The position numbers and the translations under genes are program-made. From positions 62,001 through 126,000 of the forward strand of contig NZ_ANAM01000006.1 in NCBI RefSeq assembly GCF_000330705.1: DNA of 64,000 nucleotides, in the 5' to 3' direction. This DNA comes from Salinicoccus carnicancri Crm. Its GTDB lineage: Bacteria; Bacillota; Bacilli; Staphylococcales; Salinicoccaceae. Below, piece by piece: positions 1 to 9,366 of the stretch (positions within the stretch are counted from its first letter, which is position 1; every line of letters starts with the position of its first letter). The notes beneath the pieces are model-generated. The model worked only from the letters and a program-made list of their open reading frames with translations. It did not search any database and had not been told where the DNA came from.

Positions 1-1
1 G

Positions 2-517
2 AACCAGTTCCTCGGATTCTCAGAAAAGCTTTATGATTTCCGGAACAGGCTGCTCGAGCGGACGAAAAAATTCCTTGAAGTCGACTTTCCGTCATGGCTG
101 AAGGCAAACTATGTCGAACTCCTTTTGGGCACAATCGTCCTGTTCTTCATACTGATAGAGTTCAACAACCGCCACGGCGTATTCACAGAAGGATATTTCA
201 GGATTTCGCAGATGAAATACATCTACGAATGGGTGAACCTGTTCCTGGCACTTGCGCTCGCTGCCGCCTATCTGTTCTTTACATTTTTCAATATGACACA
301 GAACAAATTCTATCACAGGCAGATGATCATCATCGTACTCCTGTGGCTGAAGCTCACAACGAGCCTCTTCATCACACTGTTCAATGATGTCGAACTTTCA
401 CTTTTCATCCTGCCGTTCAACATCCTGCTCGTAATGGTGTCGACACCGCTTGTGCTTATCAGCATATTCAAAGACTTTGAAAGGGGTAATGATAATGAAA
501 GGATTAAAGCATCATGA
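2..517 (+). CDS. C-terminal part of an unrecognised membrane protein
   Basis: The reading frame is open from base 2, so the gene begins before the window; 171 residues are visible. A charged stretch (about residues 5-36) is followed by four likely membrane helices (about 40-52, 78-98, 108-122, 126-150) and a short basic tail. No family motif was recognised. The frame ends 23 bases inside the hutG frame, so the two genes overlap and are probably co-transcribed. I infer an integral membrane protein only; its function is unknown. Confidence 0.6.
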   Translation, partial: NQFLGFSEKLYDFRNRLLERTKKFLEVDFPSWLKANYVELLLGTIVLFFILIEFNNRHGVFTEGYFRISQMKYIYEWVNLFLALALAAAYLFFTFFNMTQNKFYHRQMIIIVLLWLKLTTSLFITLFNDVELSLFILPFNILLVMVSTPLVLISIFKDFERGNDNERIKAS

Positions 518-1400
518 ATACAGCGGCCGCGTTGATGATGAAAACAAACCGGAGCGGTTCCACCAGGTGGTAAAACAATGGGCGGAAGGCACCGGGAGCG
601 GCAGACCGGTCTTCATCGGCTTTTGTTCCGAGGAAGGGGTGCGCCGCAACAAGGGACGACCCGGTGCGAAGGGGGGTCCATATAAAGTCAGGGAGAAGAT
701 GGCTTCCCTCCCCTATACAGATACCGTCTTCGACTACGGCAGCATCAGCGCCGAACAGGATCTGGAAGCATCACAGGAGGCGCTCGGTCAATGCGTGGCC
801 GAAGTCTTCGCCAACGGCCAGTTTCCGATGATCGTGGGCGGTGGGCATGAGACTCTGTATGGCCATTATCTTGGCGTGCGCAGACATTATCCGGATGCCA
901 GGGTCGCCGTCGTGAATCTGGATGCACATTTCGATATGCGGGATGAAGCCCCGTCTTCAGGCACTATGTTCCATCAGATACTGACCGGGGATGAAAACAT
1001 CGACTATTTCGTGTTTGGCATCCAGTCCGGAGCGAATACAAAAACTTTATTCGACGCTGCAGATGCATTCGGTGTCAAATATGCACTGATCGAAGAAATG
1101 AGAAATACCGGGATATTTGAAGAGTCGCTTGAATCACTTGGGGAATATGACGCTGTATTTGCAACTCTGTGCATGGATTCCGTGCAGCAGGGAGTGGCTC
1201 CCGGGACGAGCGCGCCATCACCGAACGGCTTTACAGCGTCGGAAGTGCACGAGTTGGTCGGGAACCTTGCGAAACTTCCGAACATCGTGAGTTTCGACAT
1301 CAGCGAAGTGGCACCACGGCTTGATATAGATGAACGTACCAGCGGACTGGCAGCCAGCCTGTTCCACAGGTTCATGATAGAAAAGGAGACTTTCAGATGA
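495..1400 (+). CDS. hutG: Formimidoylglutamase (HutG, ureohydrolase family)
   Basis: This enzyme would hydrolyse N-formimidoyl-L-glutamate to glutamate and formamide, the last step of histidine utilisation, in the cytoplasm. The 301-residue protein shows the manganese-binding ureohydrolase motifs GGGHET (115-120) and NLDAHFDMR (141-149), and a later SFDISEVAP segment that supplies further metal ligands in this family. The ATG at 495 was chosen because AAAGGGG lies 8 bases upstream; an in-frame ATG at 489 is too close to it. The gene overlaps the membrane protein before it and shares ATGA with the methyltransferase after it. No other hut gene is in the window. HutG is preferred over arginase or agmatinase from overall sequence. 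Confidence 0.85.
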   Translation: MKGLKHHEYSGRVDDENKPERFHQVVKQWAEGTGSGRPVFIGFCSEEGVRRNKGRPGAKGGPYKVREKMASLPYTDTVFDYGSISAEQDLEASQEALGQCVAEVFANGQFPMIVGGGHETLYGHYLGVRRHYPDARVAVVNLDAHFDMRDEAPSSGTMFHQILTGDENIDYFVFGIQSGANTKTLFDAADAFGVKYALIEEMRNTGIFEESLESLGEYDAVFATLCMDSVQQGVAPGTSAPSPNGFTASEVHELVGNLAKLPNIVSFDISEVAPRLDIDERTSGLAASLFHRFMIEKETFR

Positions 1401-2569
1401 ATACAGTCCAGCTGAAGCGTGGAATGGAGAAAGCATATGCCAACGGACAGCTCAACATCGAACGTGATGACCTGAGCGATGATACATTTTTAAAGGACGG
1501 GGAAATAGTCAGGGTGACCGATCACTTCGGCAGGCTCATCGGCATCGCCATGATCAGTTTCGAGCAGAAGACGGCCGGCTGGATACTGTCGGACAGGGAG
1601 GAAGCCATTGACCGTGATTTCATAGCAGCAAAGATTGAAGCGGCGATCGGTGCGAGAGGCCCTCTGTTCAACCAGGAGGATACGAATGCTTTCCGCCTGT
1701 TCAATGAAATCGGCGATGGCCTGGGCGGTCTCACAGTCGATTATTACGACAACCATCTGCTCGTGACTTTCTACAGCCGTGGCATCTATAAGATCCGCGA
1801 CCTCATCATAAAGGAACTGATGGTAAGATTAAAACCGGATTCCATTACAGAACAGACCCGGTTCAGTGCGGATGGGCGCATGCAGATAGAAAACCGGCGG
1901 GTGAGCGGCAATGTGGAATTTCCGATTACCGTGCTCGAATCCGGACAGCGCTTTTTTGTCCATCTCGAGGATGGGCCGATGACAAGGCTGTTTCTGGACC
2001 AGCGGGAGACGCGCCGATCACTCATGAAAAACCAGACAGGGGGTCGGACTTTCCTCAATCTTTTCGCCTACAGCGGGACATTTTCAATCTCTGCCGCGCT
2101 TGGCGGCATGGCGACGACGAGCGTCGACCTTGCCAACCGGACGAAGGAACTCGTCACAGATAATTTCAACACCAATAATCTGCCGCTGGATGCGCATAGG
2201 ATATATATAATGGAGACTTTTGAATTCCTGAAGTATGCAGCAAGGAACAACCACAGCTATGATACGATCCTGATCGATCCGCCGAGTTTCTCGAGATACA
2301 AGAAGAAAGTGTTCAAGGTGGACCGCGATTATCCAAAACTTATCATCGAAGCACTCAAAGTGCTTGATTGGGGCGGCACGCTGATTCTCAGCCAGAACCT
2401 AGAGACAGGCACATTGAACCAGTTCAAAAAGCAGATCGGCACCACGCTGGAGAAAGCGGGACGTTCATACACGATCAAGGATGCAAAGGGCCTGCCGAAA
2501 GATTTTGTGACGGTCAAAGGTTACAAAAAGGGGAAATACCTGAAAGTTGTAACGATGAGAGTGGACTGA
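1397..2569 (+). CDS. Class I SAM-dependent rRNA large-subunit methyltransferase (RlmI/YwbD type)
   Basis: This is a 390-residue protein of the COG1092 group, which methylates a cytosine of 23S rRNA in E. coli (RlmI). The N-terminal 70 or so residues look like a PUA RNA-binding domain. The Rossmann methyltransferase domain follows, with the SAM-binding motif NLFAYSGTFS (221-230), an acidic turn SVDLA near 242-246 and the DPPSF motif (294-298). The length is normal. Its ATG overlaps the hutG stop (ATGA), indicating translational coupling. The family assignment is firm; the exact target base is inferred from the family. Confidence 0.85.
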   Translation: MNTVQLKRGMEKAYANGQLNIERDDLSDDTFLKDGEIVRVTDHFGRLIGIAMISFEQKTAGWILSDREEAIDRDFIAAKIEAAIGARGPLFNQEDTNAFRLFNEIGDGLGGLTVDYYDNHLLVTFYSRGIYKIRDLIIKELMVRLKPDSITEQTRFSADGRMQIENRRVSGNVEFPITVLESGQRFFVHLEDGPMTRLFLDQRETRRSLMKNQTGGRTFLNLFAYSGTFSISAALGGMATTSVDLANRTKELVTDNFNTNNLPLDAHRIYIMETFEFLKYAARNNHSYDTILIDPPSFSRYKKKVFKVDRDYPKLIIEALKVLDWGGTLILSQNLETGTLNQFKKQIGTTLEKAGRSYTIKDAKGLPKDFVTVKGYKKGKYLKVVTMRVD

Positions 2570-2649
2570 AACCGTCAGGTTTAACATTAATATGAAAATG
2601 GGTATATATACGCATGTAACGAAAATTTACAGGCGAAGGAGTTTTGTTC

Positions 2650-3105
2650 ATGAGTGCGTATCCGATGACAGATGCCCAGATATCGGAAAAAGAAAGGGAG
2701 GCGCGTGAACTGGTGAAGCGGAAAGCGCGTTTTTCCTCAATTGCTGCAGCACTGCCCATTCCGTTTCTCGATATCGGCACAGATATGAAACTGATGAATG
2801 ACATAACGGGTGAGATAGAGGAAATATTCGAATTGGATCATAAACAGGTCAGCGGCATGCCGGATGATATGATGAACCGGGCAGCCGTGATGGCAACGAG
2901 CATGGGAAGTGAATTCGTCGGACGTCAGACGACAAAGTTCCTCATAAAAAGAGTCGTGAAAGGATCAAGCAGACGGGCTTTCCGGTTTGTTCCCATCATC
3001 GGACAGGCAGTGGGTGCATTCGTCAGCTATATGATGATGAAGAAGCTCGGGAATGATCATATCCAAAAATGCACCGCTGCTTTAAGGCAGCAGACATTGG
3101 TCTAA
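2650..3105 (+). CDS. Small DUF697/EcsC-like membrane-associated protein
   Basis: This 151-residue protein has a charged N-terminal helix, the segment ALPIPFLDIGTDMKLM (about 33-48), and a hydrophobic C-terminal segment RFVPIIGQAVGAFVSYMMMKK. A Pro-rich helix followed by a small-residue membrane-like helix resembles DUF697/EcsC-type proteins, but the match is loose. The ATG at 2650 was chosen because GAAGGAG lies 8 bases upstream; the in-frame TTG at 2644 is too close to it. The gene stands alone and ends in a terminator. Function unknown. Confidence 0.6.
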   Translation: MSAYPMTDAQISEKEREARELVKRKARFSSIAAALPIPFLDIGTDMKLMNDITGEIEEIFELDHKQVSGMPDDMMNRAAVMATSMGSEFVGRQTTKFLIKRVVKGSSRRAFRFVPIIGQAVGAFVSYMMMKKLGNDHIQKCTAALRQQTLV

Positions 3106-3114
3106 TTTGTGAAA

Positions 3115-3138
3115 GGCATCCCTTCGGGGGTGCCTTTT
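3115..3138 (+). terminator. Rho-independent terminator
   Basis: GGCATCCC and GGGGTGCC pair around a TTCG tetraloop, followed by four T. It closes the DUF697-like gene and separates it from ptsHI. Confidence 0.8.
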
Positions 3139-3231
3139 GTCACCGGATATGATATAAATGGAGTGTGAGTCAAAATACGTCCCGCCAGGGACGGAAATTG
3201 TAAAGTTTATGTATGCAATGTTAGTGGTATA

Positions 3232-3262
3232 TTGGCAATATCGGAATGAAACGTGATAGAAT
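3232..3262 (+). promoter_or_regulatory. Likely ptsHI promoter (extended -10)
   Basis: The sequence TGATAGAAT at 3254-3262 is an extended -10 element. TTGGCA at 3232-3237 is a possible -35 at a loose 19-bp spacing. The same GATAGAAT element recurs before pdhA, the inositol-phosphatase-family gene and ylaN. Confidence 0.55.
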
Positions 3263-3333
3263 ATATGTAATCATGTTTAACAATCATGAACTCACTTTAA
3301 ATAAATCATAGCCAAGCAAAAGGAGACTGCATA

Positions 3334-3600
3334 ATGGAACAAAAATCTTACTTGATCACAGACGAAACGGGAATCCACGCAAGGCCGGCAACAATCCTGG
3401 TACAGACAGCATCCAAATTCGATTCTGATATCCAGCTTGAATACAATGCCAAAAAGGTGAACCTCAAGTCCATCATGGGTGTAATGTCACTCGGCGTCGG
3501 GAAAGACTCTGAAGTCACTGTCTATGCTGAAGGGAAAGACGAAGCGGAGGCACTTGAAGCAATCACTGAAACTCTTTCTAAAGAAGGACTGACTGAATAA
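3334..3600 (+). CDS. ptsH: Phosphocarrier protein HPr
   Basis: HPr relays phosphate from Enzyme I to sugar-specific EIIA proteins of the PTS. The 88-residue protein has the active-site His15 in IHARP (14-18) and the regulatory Ser46 in KSIMGVMSL (45-53). Ser46 is the HPr kinase target that creates the CcpA co-repressor in Firmicutes, which matters here because cre-like sites occur elsewhere in the window. AAAGGAG lies just before the ATG. The stop overlaps the ptsI start by one base. Confidence 0.97.
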   Translation: MEQKSYLITDETGIHARPATILVQTASKFDSDIQLEYNAKKVNLKSIMGVMSLGVGKDSEVTVYAEGKDEAEALEAITETLSKEGLTE

Positions 3601-5327
3601 TGTCTAAAATTCTCAAAGGGATTGGAGCAAGTGATGGCGTAGCGATCGCTGCGGCGTATTCACTTGAGGAACCGGACCTGACGATTCAGGAGACTTCCAT
3701 TGAAGCCTCCCGGGCGGATCAGGAAGTTGAGCGTTTTAAAGGCGCTTTCAACCAATCCAAGGTTGAAGTAACCAAGATAAGAAATCATGCAGAGGAAGCG
3801 GTCGGCCCTGAGCATGCGGCGATTTTTGATGCGCACCTGCTCGTTCTGGACGATCCTGAATTTCTCGGACCGATTGAAGATGGCATCCGCAGCGAAAATA
3901 AAAGCGCTGCGCAGTCACTTGTTGACACACGTGACCAGTTTGTGGCCATTTTCGAAGGCATGGATAACGAATACATGAAGGAAAGGGCGGCGGACATAAA
4001 AGACGTGTCCAAGCGTGTCCTTGCCCATATTCTCGGCAAACAACTGCCGGATCCGAGCAATATCGACAAACCGGTTGTCATCGTGGCTGAAGATCTGACA
4101 CCTTCAGATACAGCCCAGCTCGACAAGAAGTTCGTCAAAGGCTTTGTCACAAATATCGGCGGCCGAACCTCCCATTCCGCAATTATGTCACGTTCACTTG
4201 AAATCCCTGCAGTGGTGGGGACTAAGGAAGTTACTGAAGCTGTCAAAGTAGGTGATCAGATCATCGTTGACGGCAGTGCGGGTGACGTCATCGTGGAACC
4301 GTCTGAAAAGGAGATCAAGGCCTACGAAGAGAAAGCGGCTAAAGTAGAGGAAGAGAAAGCCGAGCTGCTGAAGCTGGTCGATGAACCATCCAAAACAATG
4401 GACGGCGTCGAAGTTGAGCTTGCAGCAAACATCGGGACACCGGATGACCTGGAAGGTGTCATTGCGAACGGTGGAGAAGGCATCGGACTGTACCGTACCG
4501 AATTCCTGTATATGGGCAGAAATGAAATCCCGAGTGAAGAGGAACAATATGAAGCCTACAAAAAAGTGCTGGAAGGCATGGACGGAAATCCCGTCGTTGT
4601 CCGTACGCTTGACGTAGGCGGGGACAAAGAGCTTCCTTACCTGGACCTGCCCAAGGAAATGAACCCGTTCCTCGGTTACCGTGCAGTGCGCATGACACTG
4701 GATAATCAGGAACTGTTCAGAACCCAGCTCCGGGCACTGCTGCGTGCAAGTGCGCACGGCAATCTGAAGATCATGTTCCCGATGATCGCTACAATCGATG
4801 AGTTCAACCGTGCGAAAGCACTCCTCATCGAAGAGAAAGAAAAACTCGTATCGGAAGGTACAGCTGTAAAAGAAGATATCGAAGTTGGTATCATGATTGA
4901 GATACCTTCTGCTGCAATCATTGCGGACCAGTTCGCGAAAGTTGTGGACTTCTTCTCCATTGGTACAAATGACCTCATCCAGTATACAATGGCGGCAGAC
5001 CGCATGAACGAAGCAGTCAGCTACCTGTACCAGCCATATCATCCGGCACTTCTGCGACTGATCCAGATGGTGGTTAATGCAGCCCATAAAGAAGGAAAAT
5101 GGGCAGGCATGTGCGGCGAAATGGCTGGGGATGAAAAAGCAATTCCATTGCTGCTCGGACTCGGCCTGGATGAATTCTCCATGAGCGCATCATCCATATT
5201 GAAAGCGCGCAAACAGATTTCCGGCCTCAAGAAAACAGACATGGAGCAGCTTGCGCTGTCTGCAGTTGAGTGTGCAGAGACAGACGAAGTGCTCGCGCTT
5301 GTCGAAGAGTATACAAACAGGGCATAA
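3600..5327 (+). CDS. ptsI: PTS Enzyme I (phosphoenolpyruvate-protein phosphotransferase)
   Basis: Enzyme I takes phosphate from PEP, releasing pyruvate, and passes it to HPr. The 575-residue length is typical. The phosphohistidine is His192 in [13 protein letters not shown]. The C-terminal PEP-binding TIM barrel shows [14 protein letters not shown] and the signature [14 protein letters not shown]; the conserved catalytic cysteine sits in [10 protein letters not shown]. The start overlaps ptsH by one base, so the two form one operon ended by a clear terminator. Confidence 0.97.
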   Translation: MSKILKGIGASDGVAIAAAYSLEEPDLTIQETSIEASRADQEVERFKGAFNQSKVEVTKIRNHAEEAVGPEHAAIFDAHLLVLDDPEFLGPIEDGIRSENKSAAQSLVDTRDQFVAIFEGMDNEYMKERAADIKDVSKRVLAHILGKQLPDPSNIDKPVVIVAEDLTPSDTAQLDKKFVKGFVTNIGGRTSHSAIMSRSLEIPAVVGTKEVTEAVKVGDQIIVDGSAGDVIVEPSEKEIKAYEEKAAKVEEEKAELLKLVDEPSKTMDGVEVELAANIGTPDDLEGVIANGGEGIGLYRTEFLYMGRNEIPSEEEQYEAYKKVLEGMDGNPVVVRTLDVGGDKELPYLDLPKEMNPFLGYRAVRMTLDNQELFRTQLRALLRASAHGNLKIMFPMIATIDEFNRAKALLIEEKEKLVSEGTAVKEDIEVGIMIEIPSAAIIADQFAKVVDFFSIGTNDLIQYTMAADRMNEAVSYLYQPYHPALLRLIQMVVNAAHKEGKWAGMCGEMAGDEKAIPLLLGLGLDEFSMSASSILKARKQISGLKKTDMEQLALSAVECAETDEVLALVEEYTNRA

Positions 5328-5334
5328 CTGAATG

Positions 5335-5367
5335 AAAGACTCCCGTACCGATGGTGCGGGAGTCTTT
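5335..5367 (+). terminator. Rho-independent terminator of ptsHI
   Basis: GACTCCCG (5338-5345) pairs with CGGGAGTC (5357-5364), flanked by AAA and TTT. Confidence 0.8.
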
Positions 5368-5485
5368 GCGTGCTAGGGTATATCATCTTTGTCCAATCTA
5401 TGATAGGAGGAGTGTCTTGCTTCGGTTCGCCACGGCAGTCCGGAATCTACTTATACAACAGCCTGCATACTCGAATACCGCAATC

Positions 5486-5494
5486 TGATATAAT
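5486..5494 (+). promoter_or_regulatory. Extended -10 element before the MFS gene
   Basis: TGATATAAT is a perfect -10 hexamer with the TG extension, 24 bases before the proposed start codon. No good -35 is visible. Confidence 0.5.
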
Positions 5495-5518
5495 TAAAAG
5501 AAAAGTGAGGTGGCCGGT

Positions 5519-6820
5519 TTGAAAGATCAGTCCCGCAGTCCGATCCAGCTGTATCTTACTCTGCCGATCCTGGCATGGGCACTGTTTGATTTTGCGAATA
5601 CGATTTTCAGTGCGAACATCGTGACTCTGTTTTTTCCTCAATACATAACTGAGACGGTGGGGACGGACCCGCGTCTTGAACAGATTGCTTCAACCATTAT
5701 TGCATACGCCAACGCAGTATCTGCGGTGCTGCTCATTTTATTCTCGCCTCTTTACGGTGTGACGATGGACCGCACGGGCAGGCGGAAGAAGTATGTCATG
5801 ATTTTCACTCTGATGTGTGTGGCTGCGACGATTATGATGGGAATTTTCGGCGGCATGGACTCGGGTACATGGTTCCGTCTGCCGAACGGGCTTGTGCTGA
5901 CGATCATACTTTTCGTATTCGCCAAGTTCTGCTTCAGCTCGGGCAATGTATTCTATGATGGAATGCTGTCTGGGCTCGGCACCAAACGTGAGATTCCGCT
6001 CATTTCGGGATTCGGCGTCGCACTGGGCTATCTGGGGACTCTGTTCGGCATCTTCGCAGTCATCCTGATCATCGGTGACTCACCGACGTACCACACGTTC
6101 TGGCTGTCGGGAATCCTGTTCCTGATATTTGCGCTGCCAATATTCCTTGTCAATAAAGACCGCAAAATTGCCCCGGAGCCGAAACAGCCGTTTTTGAAGG
6201 GGTACAGGGATATCTATCATACTTTTCGTGAGGCGCGCCGGTACCCTTCGATATTCTTTTTCATGGTTGCATACTTTTTCGTCAATGATGCGCTGGCGAC
6301 GGCGATTGCGATGATGCAGCCGTATGCGACGACTGTTGTCGGTTTTGAACCCGGCGCTTTCCTCGTGATCTTCATGGTGGCAACAGCCTTCAGCATCATC
6401 GGTGCCATCGTCTTCAGCTTCATCAACCGGAAGATCGGATCCAAGAAGACGTTCCTTTCAATCTCTGTTCTGCTTGCTGCGGCCATATTGATTGCAGCAG
6501 TGCCGCTGCCGATGTGGACATTCTGGATCGCTGCGTGCCTGTTCGGAATCGCGATGGGGTCAACCTGGGTGGTCAGCCGGACCATGATCATAGAACTGGC
6601 GCCGCCGGGCAGGGAAGGGCAGTTTTTCGGCCTGTTCGCCTTCAGTGCAAAGATGAGTGCAATCATGGGACCATTCATTTACGGTTCCATTATTCTGCTG
6701 CTCGCCGATTACGGAACCATCGCCTCCAGGATGGCAATCACGAGTCTGATGGTCATGATACTCATCGGTGTCTTTTTTCACATGAAAGTGAAGGAGACGC
6801 CGCCTGAGGCTGCTGAATGA
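5519..6820 (+). CDS. MFS transporter, UMF1 (Atg22-like) family
   Basis: This integral membrane protein of about 433 residues has some twelve hydrophobic helices. The first contains WALFDFANTIFSANI, a hallmark of the UMF1 family, and the MFS loop motif appears as GVTMDRTGRRKK. Bacterial members have no firmly known substrate. The TTG at 5519 is preferred because GAGGTGG lies six bases before it; the in-frame GTG at 5510 lies inside that ribosome binding site. It is a single-gene unit between two terminator or promoter regions. Confidence 0.8.
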   Translation: MKDQSRSPIQLYLTLPILAWALFDFANTIFSANIVTLFFPQYITETVGTDPRLEQIASTIIAYANAVSAVLLILFSPLYGVTMDRTGRRKKYVMIFTLMCVAATIMMGIFGGMDSGTWFRLPNGLVLTIILFVFAKFCFSSGNVFYDGMLSGLGTKREIPLISGFGVALGYLGTLFGIFAVILIIGDSPTYHTFWLSGILFLIFALPIFLVNKDRKIAPEPKQPFLKGYRDIYHTFREARRYPSIFFFMVAYFFVNDALATAIAMMQPYATTVVGFEPGAFLVIFMVATAFSIIGAIVFSFINRKIGSKKTFLSISVLLAAAILIAAVPLPMWTFWIAACLFGIAMGSTWVVSRTMIIELAPPGREGQFFGLFAFSAKMSAIMGPFIYGSIILLLADYGTIASRMAITSLMVMILIGVFFHMKVKETPPEAAE

Positions 6821-6892
6821 GGGATGAGATTTATTGTCCGTGAAAATTGATAATTATTTCACAAAATTGTCATGGAAAACATATAGTTCTTA

Positions 6893-6922
6893 TTATCAAT
6901 GGGCCGGCTTACGGTCTATAAT
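6893..6922 (+). promoter_or_regulatory. Likely cydAB promoter
   Basis: TTATCA (6893-6898) and a perfect TATAAT (6917-6922) are 18 bp apart, 31 bases before the cydA start codon. A loose dyad GTGAAA-N11-TTTCAC lies just upstream at 6840-6862. Confidence 0.55.
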
Positions 6923-6952
6923 TAGGGGTAAGTTATTAGAGAGGTGATCTTG

Positions 6953-8302
6953 ATGGATGATGTTATACTTGGGCGCGTACTGACAGCGACAACACTGGGC
7001 TTCCACATCATATTTGCAACTATAGGCGTCGGTATGCCAATCGTCTTCATGGTGCTTGAATTCCTCGGCATCAGGAAGAAGGATACGGATTACCTGACCA
7101 TGGCACGCCGTATCGCAAAAGGATATACGGTTACTGTCGCAGTGGGGGTTGTGACCGGCACCATCATCGGTCTGCAACTGTCACTCATATGGCCTGATTT
7201 CATGAGGCTCGGCGGCCAGATCATTGCGCTGCCTCTGTTTATGGAAACATTCGCTTTCTTCTTCGAAGCGATTTTCCTCGGGATTTTCCTGTATACATGG
7301 GACCGTTTTAAAAATCCGTGGCATCACTGGCTCCTGAACATCCCGATTGTCATCGGTTCTTCGTTGTCCGCGGTGTTCATCACAACGGTGAACTCATTCA
7401 TGAACACACCGGCGGGTTTTGATCTGGTGGACGGCGAACTGATCAACATTGACCCGCTGGCTGCGATGTTCAACCCGTCGACATGGGTGAGGGTGTTCCA
7501 CGTCGTTGTGACTGCATATACAACGGCCATCTTCATCATTGCCGCAATCGGCGCATTCAAACTGCTCCGTTCCAAATTCGGTGAAGACCGTGAATACCAT
7601 AAGAAAGGCCTCAAGGCGATGATGGTCGTCGGGCTTATCATGGCTGCACTGACTGCACTGGCAGGGGATTTTTCAGCAAAATTCCTGCATGAGCATCAGC
7701 CGGAAAAACTCGCTGCGATGGAGTGGCATTTTGAAACTGAGGAGAGTGCGGACCTCGTCCTTTTCGGTATGCTGGACGAGGATACCCAGGAAGTTAAGTA
7801 TGAACTCAGGATACCCGGGTTCCTGAGCTTCCTTGCAGGCAACTCATTCGATACTGAAGTCACCGGATTGAACGATATACCGGAGGATGAACACCCGCCG
7901 CTTGTGATCCACTACTTCTTTGACATCATGGTGTTCTTCGGCATGTATGCACTCGGCATATCAGCCCTTTACTTCATAGCGAAGTTCACGAAACTGAATG
8001 AACACCATCCGGCGCTGCTTTACGCCTATGTGCTGACCGGGCCGCTGACTATGGCTTCGATCGAGGCCGGCTGGTTCCTTGCTGAGATGGGCCGCCAGCC
8101 ATGGATCCTGCGCGGATATATGAGAGTCTCGGAAGCCGTCACCAACGCCGACGGCCTCGGCATCACGCTGATTGCATTCGCTGCCCTTTACGCGGTGCTC
8201 GGCTTTACATGCACCTATGTGCTCCTCAGGATGTTCAAGGGAAAAAGCGCCCAGCAGGAACGCTTCGACCTTTACGGCGAGCGCTATGGAGGAGGGATGT
8301 AA
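6953..8302 (+). CDS. cydA: Cytochrome bd quinol oxidase subunit I
   Basis: CydA oxidises menaquinol and carries hemes b558, b595 and d in the cell membrane; the enzyme works at low oxygen. The 449-residue protein has the conserved heme-ligand His18 in TLGFHIIFA, the SLIWPDFMR segment, and the WFLAEMGRQPW motif. The Q-loop is the short Firmicutes form. The ATG at 6953 was chosen because GAGGTGAT lies five bases upstream; the in-frame GTG at 6944 is within that site. The stop overlaps the cydB start by one base. Confidence 0.95.
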   Translation: MDDVILGRVLTATTLGFHIIFATIGVGMPIVFMVLEFLGIRKKDTDYLTMARRIAKGYTVTVAVGVVTGTIIGLQLSLIWPDFMRLGGQIIALPLFMETFAFFFEAIFLGIFLYTWDRFKNPWHHWLLNIPIVIGSSLSAVFITTVNSFMNTPAGFDLVDGELINIDPLAAMFNPSTWVRVFHVVVTAYTTAIFIIAAIGAFKLLRSKFGEDREYHKKGLKAMMVVGLIMAALTALAGDFSAKFLHEHQPEKLAAMEWHFETEESADLVLFGMLDEDTQEVKYELRIPGFLSFLAGNSFDTEVTGLNDIPEDEHPPLVIHYFFDIMVFFGMYALGISALYFIAKFTKLNEHHPALLYAYVLTGPLTMASIEAGWFLAEMGRQPWILRGYMRVSEAVTNADGLGITLIAFAALYAVLGFTCTYVLLRMFKGKSAQQERFDLYGERYGGGM

Positions 8303-9327
8303 TGAACTATGAAATCATCGGTGTCACAGTACTCTGGACGTTCCTGTACGGCTATATCATCATTGCGTCAATCGACTTCGGTGCGGGATTCTTCAACTTC
8401 TACAGCAAGATGACAGGGACGGATAATATCATCAGCCCGATCATCGGACGCTACCTGAATCCGGTATGGGAAGTGACGAACGTATTCTTCGTCTTCTTCT
8501 TCGTCGGGATTGTCGGATTCTATCCGGATACGGCGTATTATTACGGGACAGCACTACTGATTCCGGCAAGCATCGCACTGATACTGCTTTCCATACGGGG
8601 AAGCTACTACGCTTTCAATTCCTATAACAGGGAACAGAAAATGTCATGGGCGTTCCTCTACGGTGTAACGGGTCTGCTCATCCCGGCTTCGCTGTCGGTT
8701 GCCCTCGTCATCTCTGAAGGCGGTTATATCATTGAAGACGCGGACGGCATCCAGCTCAATCTTGAGGAACTGCTGTTCAGCACATATTCCTGGTCGGTCG
8801 TCTTTCTGGCTATCATCACTGTGCTTTATGTTTCAAGCGCGTTCCTGACATTCTATGCAAACCGGGCGCGGGCCAAAGAGGCGACGGAACTGACTCGGCG
8901 CTGGTTCCTCATCTGGACGCTGCCGATGCTTGTCATCACACAGTTCGTCTTCCTCGGGCTCCGCGACCATAACTATGAGCATTTCATGAATGCCCAGAAT
9001 GTCTGGTACATGTTCGGTCTGAGCCTTGTATTTATGGGTATCGCCGTGTATATGATCTATAGGCGCATCAACTACGGGCTTGCTTTCATAATGATCATGC
9101 TGCAGTACGGTTTTGCATTTTTCGGCTACGGAATCAGCAAGATGCCCTACATTCTGTACCCTTATGTGGAAATAGACACTTCAGTCGTCAACGATGCGAT
9201 GGCCATGTCGCTGACGGTGGTGTTCATACTCGGCCTGTTCATGCTCATACCGAGTCTCGGCCTTCTGCTCAGACTTTTCCTGTTCGATAAGGATTATGTA
9301 CAGGGCAGAGATAAAAACAAGTACTAG
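8302..9327 (+). CDS. cydB: Cytochrome bd oxidase subunit II
   Basis: This structural subunit of cytochrome bd has 341 residues and about nine membrane helices. It shares its first base with the cydA stop codon, with GGAGGAGGG upstream inside cydA. SIDFGAGFFNFY near residue 25 is typical of CydB. Only 39 bases separate it from ktrC, so ktrC may be read on the same transcript. The order cydA-cydB-ktrC-rnjA matches S. aureus. Confidence 0.93.
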   Translation: MNYEIIGVTVLWTFLYGYIIIASIDFGAGFFNFYSKMTGTDNIISPIIGRYLNPVWEVTNVFFVFFFVGIVGFYPDTAYYYGTALLIPASIALILLSIRGSYYAFNSYNREQKMSWAFLYGVTGLLIPASLSVALVISEGGYIIEDADGIQLNLEELLFSTYSWSVVFLAIITVLYVSSAFLTFYANRARAKEATELTRRWFLIWTLPMLVITQFVFLGLRDHNYEHFMNAQNVWYMFGLSLVFMGIAVYMIYRRINYGLAFIMIMLQYGFAFFGYGISKMPYILYPYVEIDTSVVNDAMAMSLTVVFILGLFMLIPSLGLLLRLFLFDKDYVQGRDKNKY

Positions 9328-9366
9328 AGTCATTCAATCTGACAAGTCATGAAGGGGAAATGAACG

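Noticed and set aside
4194-5087. Minus-strand open frame of 297 codons antisense to ptsI
   Set aside because: Cys/His/Phe-rich composition typical of an antisense shadow, with ptsI fully accounted for on the other strand.
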